A DNA stretch of 10,440 nt. Origin: Pseudomonadota bacterium. Its GTDB lineage: Bacteria > Pseudomonadota > Gammaproteobacteria > Burkholderiales > Burkholderiaceae_D. Position 1 is the first letter of the stretch. Every line of letters begins with the position of its first letter. Location of the stretch: NCBI GenBank assembly GCA_023435945.1, contig JAEZLB010000057.1, positions 1 to 10,440 on the forward strand. The letters run 5' to 3'. Position numbers and translations under genes: made by a program. Shown here one piece after another: positions 7,216 through 10,440 of this stretch. The notes beneath the pieces are model-generated. The model was given only the letters and a program-made list of their open reading frames with translations, did no database searches and was not told the origin of the DNA.

Positions 7216-8537
7216 GTCCCTATGCAGAACGCCGTGCCGCCCTGCTGTCCCGCATGCAAGCCATGGGCGGCGGTGTCGCCATTATTCCCACCGCTCCCGA
7301 AGTCATGCGCAATGCAGATGCGGACTATCCTTATCGCCATGACAGCTATTTCTACTATCTCTCCGGCTTCACCGAACCGGAAGCGGTTGTCGTGCTGATT
7401 GCAGGACAGGAAACCCGTTCCATCCTGTTCTGCCGTGAAAAAAACCTGGAACGCGAGATCTGGGATGGCTACCGCTACGGTCCGGAAGCCGCCAGGGAAA
7501 AATTCGGCTTCGATGCCGCTTATGCAATAGACAAGCTGGACGAAGAGCTGCCCAGGCTGCTGGCCAATGCACCTGCCATCTTTTATGCGCTGGGCAGCAA
7601 GCTGGAAAGCCGCGTTCAGAATTGGCTGAAAGCCGTGCGTGCGCTAGTGCGTGCCGGCGTGACCGCCCCTGCCACCGTGCATGATGTCAACGTGCTGCTC
7701 AACGAAATGCGCCTGGTCAAGGATGCGCATGAAATAGCGATCATGCGCAGAGCCGGTTTCATCGCGGCAGGCGCGCATGTACGGGCGATGCAGGCCTCGC
7801 GTCCCGGCATGCATGAATATCAGCTGGAAGCGGAGCTGCTGCATGAGTTCCGCCGCCATGGCGCGCAATTTCCCGCCTACACGTCCATCGTTGCCACCGG
7901 CCCCAATGCCTGCGTGCTGCATTACCGCGCCGGCGATACCGTGCTTCAGGACGGCGACCTGGTACTGATCGATGCGGGCTGCGAACTCGATAGTTATGCA
8001 TCAGACATTACACGCACCTTCCCTGCCAACGGCCGGTTTTCCGGTCCGCAGAAGGCGCTGTATGAAATCGTGCTGGAAGCGCAGAAAGCCGCGATAGCGC
8101 TGATCGCGCCCGGCCGACGTTTTACCGACAATCACGACGCAGCGGTGCGCATTCTGGCACAAGGCATGCTCGATACCGGCCTGCTAAACAAGAACAAGGT
8201 CGGCACGCTGGACGACGTGATCGCCAATGGCGACTACCGCCAGTTCTACATGCACCGCACCGGCCACTGGATAGGCATGGATGTGCATGACGTGGGGGAT
8301 TACCGGGATCCTGCTCCGGCCGGCACCGAGCGTCCATGGCGCACGCTGCAGCCCGGCATGGCGCTCACGGTGGAACCAGGCATCTATGTACGACCGGCCG
8401 AAGGCGTGCCCGAGCAGTACTGGCATATCGGCATACGCATCGAAGACGATGCACTGGTGACGGAATCCGGCTGTGAAATCCTCACCGTGGACGTCCCCAA
8501 GTCGGTCGGCGATATTGAAGCCCTGATGAAAAAATGA
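7212..8537 (+). CDS. pepP: Xaa-Pro aminopeptidase PepP (aminopeptidase P)
   Basis: PepP removes the N-terminal residue from peptides whose second residue is proline. It is a cytoplasmic dimanganese enzyme of the M24 'pita-bread' family. The 441 residues match E. coli PepP closely in length. The N-terminal domain (about 1-165) contains YRHDSYFYYLSGFTEPEAV (41-59). The catalytic domain (about 170-430) carries all expected metal ligands: Asp254 (LIDAGCE), Asp265 (SDITRTF), His352 (HRTGHWIGMDVHD, where His359 is the substrate-contacting histidine), Glu388 (VEPGIY) and Glu411 (IRIEDD). HEFRRHGA and FPAYTSIVATGPNACVLHY (220-238) are also characteristic. The ATG overlaps the murU stop as ATGA, and its own stop overlaps ubiH the same way, so the three genes are probably coupled. 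pepP next to ubiH also occurs in E. coli and other proteobacteria. Confidence 0.97.
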   Translation: MSPYAERRAALLSRMQAMGGGVAIIPTAPEVMRNADADYPYRHDSYFYYLSGFTEPEAVVVLIAGQETRSILFCREKNLEREIWDGYRYGPEAAREKFGFDAAYAIDKLDEELPRLLANAPAIFYALGSKLESRVQNWLKAVRALVRAGVTAPATVHDVNVLLNEMRLVKDAHEIAIMRRAGFIAAGAHVRAMQASRPGMHEYQLEAELLHEFRRHGAQFPAYTSIVATGPNACVLHYRAGDTVLQDGDLVLIDAGCELDSYASDITRTFPANGRFSGPQKALYEIVLEAQKAAIALIAPGRRFTDNHDAAVRILAQGMLDTGLLNKNKVGTLDDVIANGDYRQFYMHRTGHWIGMDVHDVGDYRDPAPAGTERPWRTLQPGMALTVEPGIYVRPAEGVPEQYWHIGIRIEDDALVTESGCEILTVDVPKSVGDIEALMKK

Positions 8538-9685
8538 GCAACATCCCCAACGAGCACGATGCGGACATAGTGATCGGCGGCGCAGGCCCGGTCGGCCTGA
8601 CGCTGGCCGGGCTGCTTGTAAATCACGGCATAGCGCCCACACGCATCGCGTTGATTGAAGGACGCAGCGCCGATAAAGCCAGGCAAGACCCCCGCTCCAT
8701 CGCCTTGTCTTGGGGCAGCAGGCAGATACTGGAACAGGTAGGCGCCTGGCCGGTTGCGGCCACACCGATACGCGAAATCCATGTGTCACGCCGTGGTCAT
8801 TTCGGTCGCACCTTCATCGATAGCGAGGAATACGGCCTGCCTGCGCTGGGGTATGTCGTGCGTTACGGCAACCTGGTTGCTGCGCTCGACGCCAGCGTGG
8901 CCGCAAGGGGCATACAAGTTATCAGGCCGGTACAGATCCTTGCCAGCAATGAAACCCGGGACTCGGTATGGCTGAACTTGTCCGGCCAGCAGACCATCAC
9001 TGCCACGGTATTGGTGCAGGCAGAGGGTGGCGTGTATGGCGATCAGGCCGCCAAGTCCCTGCAACGCGATTATGATCAGGTGGCGATTGTTGCCCATGTT
9101 CGCAGCAATGCCGCCGTCCCGGCACGCGCCTTTGAGCGATTTACCGATGAAGGGCCTTTGGCGCTGCTGCCCCAGGACGACGGTTATTCGCTGGTGTGGT
9201 GCGTACGTCCTGCCTCGGCGCAACACCTGCTAGCCCTCGACGATCAGGCGTTTCTGGCTGCGTTGCAGCAGGCTTTCGGCATGCGGGTCGGGAATTTCAT
9301 CAGTAGCAGTGTGCGTCAGTCCTTTCCGCTGGGCTTGAATGCCCGCCCTGCCGCCTCCGCCCGCAGCGTCGCGATCGGCAATGCCGCGCAAACCCTGCAC
9401 CCTGTGGCTGGCCAAGGCCTGAATCTTGGCTTGCGAGACGCCACCGTATTAGCCCGCCTTCTGGCCACCGATGTCAGCCCGGATGCATTGGTGACGTTTA
9501 TGCAGGCGCGCGAAGCGGACCGCACCACCACCATACGCGTAACAGACCTGCTAGCGAGAGTATTTGCCAGCGCCCCCGATGGCGCACTCAGCCAGACCCT
9601 GCTGGGCGCTTCGCTCGGCTTGCTGGATCTGGTGACTCCTGCCCGCCACCTGCTGGCCGAGCACATGATGTTTGGCCGGCGCTAG
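8534..9685 (+). CDS. ubiH: Ubiquinone-biosynthesis FAD hydroxylase, UbiH type
   Basis: This class A flavoprotein monooxygenase hydroxylates the ring of the polyprenylated ubiquinone precursor (in E. coli UbiH acts at C1) using O2 and reduced FAD, in the Ubi complex near the inner membrane. The 383 residues include the dinucleotide-binding motif IVIGGAGPVGLTLAG at 12-26, DPRSIALSWGSRQILE at 52-67, and the FAD ribityl-binding motif IGNAAQTLHPVAGQGLNLGL at 281-300. That last motif has the UbiH form GNAAQTLHP; the UbiF form I recall is GDAAH, so UbiH is favoured within the UbiF/H/I/L/M group. The middle 'DG' motif, usually GADG, reads VQAEGG (161-166). The ATG overlaps the pepP stop as ATGA. A strong terminator follows 44 bases after the stop, so this ends the operon. 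Which ring position it hydroxylates cannot be told from sequence. Confidence 0.88.
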   Translation: MSNIPNEHDADIVIGGAGPVGLTLAGLLVNHGIAPTRIALIEGRSADKARQDPRSIALSWGSRQILEQVGAWPVAATPIREIHVSRRGHFGRTFIDSEEYGLPALGYVVRYGNLVAALDASVAARGIQVIRPVQILASNETRDSVWLNLSGQQTITATVLVQAEGGVYGDQAAKSLQRDYDQVAIVAHVRSNAAVPARAFERFTDEGPLALLPQDDGYSLVWCVRPASAQHLLALDDQAFLAALQQAFGMRVGNFISSSVRQSFPLGLNARPAASARSVAIGNAAQTLHPVAGQGLNLGLRDATVLARLLATDVSPDALVTFMQAREADRTTTIRVTDLLARVFASAPDGALSQTLLGASLGLLDLVTPARHLLAEHMMFGRR

Positions 9686-9729
9686 TCATCAATCAAGTAC
9701 CGCAACCCGTTACGCCAACCCGGCAATAA

Positions 9730-9755
9730 AAAAGCCGCCCCGAAGGGCGGCTTTT
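9730..9755. terminator. Bidirectional Rho-independent terminator between ubiH and pntB
   Basis: AAAAGCCGCCC (9730-9740), loop CGAA, GGGCGGCTTTT (9745-9755) form a perfect 11-bp stem with a stable four-base loop. On the plus strand the stem ends in TTTT followed by CTTT. On the minus strand it ends in six T's. It lies between the convergent stops of ubiH (9685) and pntB (9774) and can end both transcripts. Confidence 0.93.
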
Positions 9756-9773
9756 CTTTGATGCCTGCAACGA

Positions 9774-10440
9774 TTAAGCCGCTGTTTTCAGTGCAACCAG
9801 CACTTCGTCCAGCATCTTCTTCGCGTCGCCGAACAACATGCGGTTGTTCTCTTTGTAGAACAGCGGATTGTCCACACCAGCATAACCGGAAGCCATACCA
9901 CGCTTCATCACGATGGTTTGCTTGGCATGCCATACTTCCAGAACCGGCATACCAGCGATCGGGCTGTTCGGATCTTCCAGCGCGGACGGGTTCACGATGT
10001 CATTCGCACCGATAACCATTGCCACGTCGGTATCGCCGAAATCCTCGTTGATTTCATCCATTTCGAATACGACGTCATAAGGCACTTTTGCTTCAGCCAG
10101 CAGAACATTCATGTGACCGGGCATACGTCCCGCAACCGGATGAATAGCGAAACGCACGTTCACGCCTTTTTCACGCAGCAGTTTGGTGATTTCAAACACC
10201 GTGTGCTGAGCTTGAGCCACCGCCATACCGTAGCCAGGAACGATGATAACGTTCTTGGATTCACGCAGCATTTCTGCGGTTTCAGCAGCGCTGACAGCAA
10301 CCACTTCACCGGCAGGTTGAGCTGCACCACCACCTGCGGCGGGTGCACCGCCTTCGCTACCGAAACCGCCAGCGATAACGCTGAGGAAGTTACGGTTCAT
10401 CGCACGGCACATGATGTACGACAGGATCGCACCGGAGGAA
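9774..10440 (-). CDS. pntB: NAD(P) transhydrogenase subunit beta PntB, C-terminal part
   Basis: PntB is the membrane and NADP(H)-binding subunit of the proton-translocating transhydrogenase, which uses the proton gradient to make NADPH from NADH. The window holds the last 221 residues; the start and most membrane helices lie beyond the right edge. The reading frame begins with [22 protein letters not shown], the end of the last membrane helix and its conserved loop. A Gly/Ala-rich linker follows, then the NADP-binding domain III. Visible domain III motifs are [12 protein letters not shown] (dinucleotide fold), [43 protein letters not shown], and [17 protein letters not shown] near the end. 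All are as expected in functional enzymes. The stop TAA lies 18 bases beyond the shared terminator. pntA would be expected upstream (to the right), outside the window. Confidence 0.97.
   Translation of the reverse strand, partial: SSGAILSYIMCRAMNRNFLSVIAGGFGSEGGAPAAGGGAAQPAGEVVAVSAAETAEMLRESKNVIIVPGYGMAVAQAQHTVFEITKLLREKGVNVRFAIHPVAGRMPGHMNVLLAEAKVPYDVVFEMDEINEDFGDTDVAMVIGANDIVNPSALEDPNSPIAGMPVLEVWHAKQTIVMKRGMASGYAGVDNPLFYKENNRMLFGDAKKMLDEVLVALKTAA

Noticed and set aside
1..10440. Mobile element, CRISPR array, prophage, toxin-antitoxin or defence genes
   Set aside because: I found no direct repeats, transposase, integrase or tRNA motifs, and all sequence is accounted for by nine housekeeping genes and short gaps.

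Overview
The window looks like an ordinary, compact stretch of a moderately GC-rich betaproteobacterial chromosome. Protein character and gene order suggest Burkholderiales, with Oxalobacteraceae-like relatives such as Herminiimonas or Janthinobacterium as a guess. This rests on recognising families, not on a database search. All nine genes are housekeeping genes. I see no mobile elements, CRISPR arrays, rRNA or tRNA genes, phage genes or defence genes, and no stretch over 300 bases lacks a gene.

Left part (1-5318, minus strand). This is the conserved cluster lptD-surA-pdxA-rsmA, read right to left with gaps of only 12 to 24 bases, so it is probably one transcript. LptD is the outer-membrane LPS translocon. 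SurA is the periplasmic chaperone that helps fold outer-membrane proteins, LptD included. PdxA makes a vitamin B6 precursor. RsmA (KsgA) methylates 16S rRNA and is cut by the left edge.

Centre (5319-5420). A gap of about 100 bases separates the two divergent units. It holds an exact TATAAT pointing toward lptD and, touching it, a perfect 7-bp inverted repeat with a 6-base spacer. This is the least explained piece of sequence in the window.

Right part (5421-9685, plus strand). The order is amgK-murU-pepP-ubiH. AmgK and MurU are consecutive enzymes of the MurNAc recycling route that rebuilds UDP-MurNAc. PepP is an Xaa-Pro aminopeptidase and UbiH a ubiquinone hydroxylase. murU/pepP and pepP/ubiH overlap by ATGA, which suggests translational coupling. 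A strong two-way hairpin terminator (9730-9755) separates ubiH from the convergent pntB, the NADP-binding transhydrogenase subunit, which is cut by the right edge.

Together the window links envelope building (LPS export, outer-membrane folding, peptidoglycan recycling) with cofactor and redox functions. I found no convincing undescribed system. The points worth a second look are the palindrome in the divergent promoter, an LptD with only two mature cysteines, and a UbiH with an altered DG motif.
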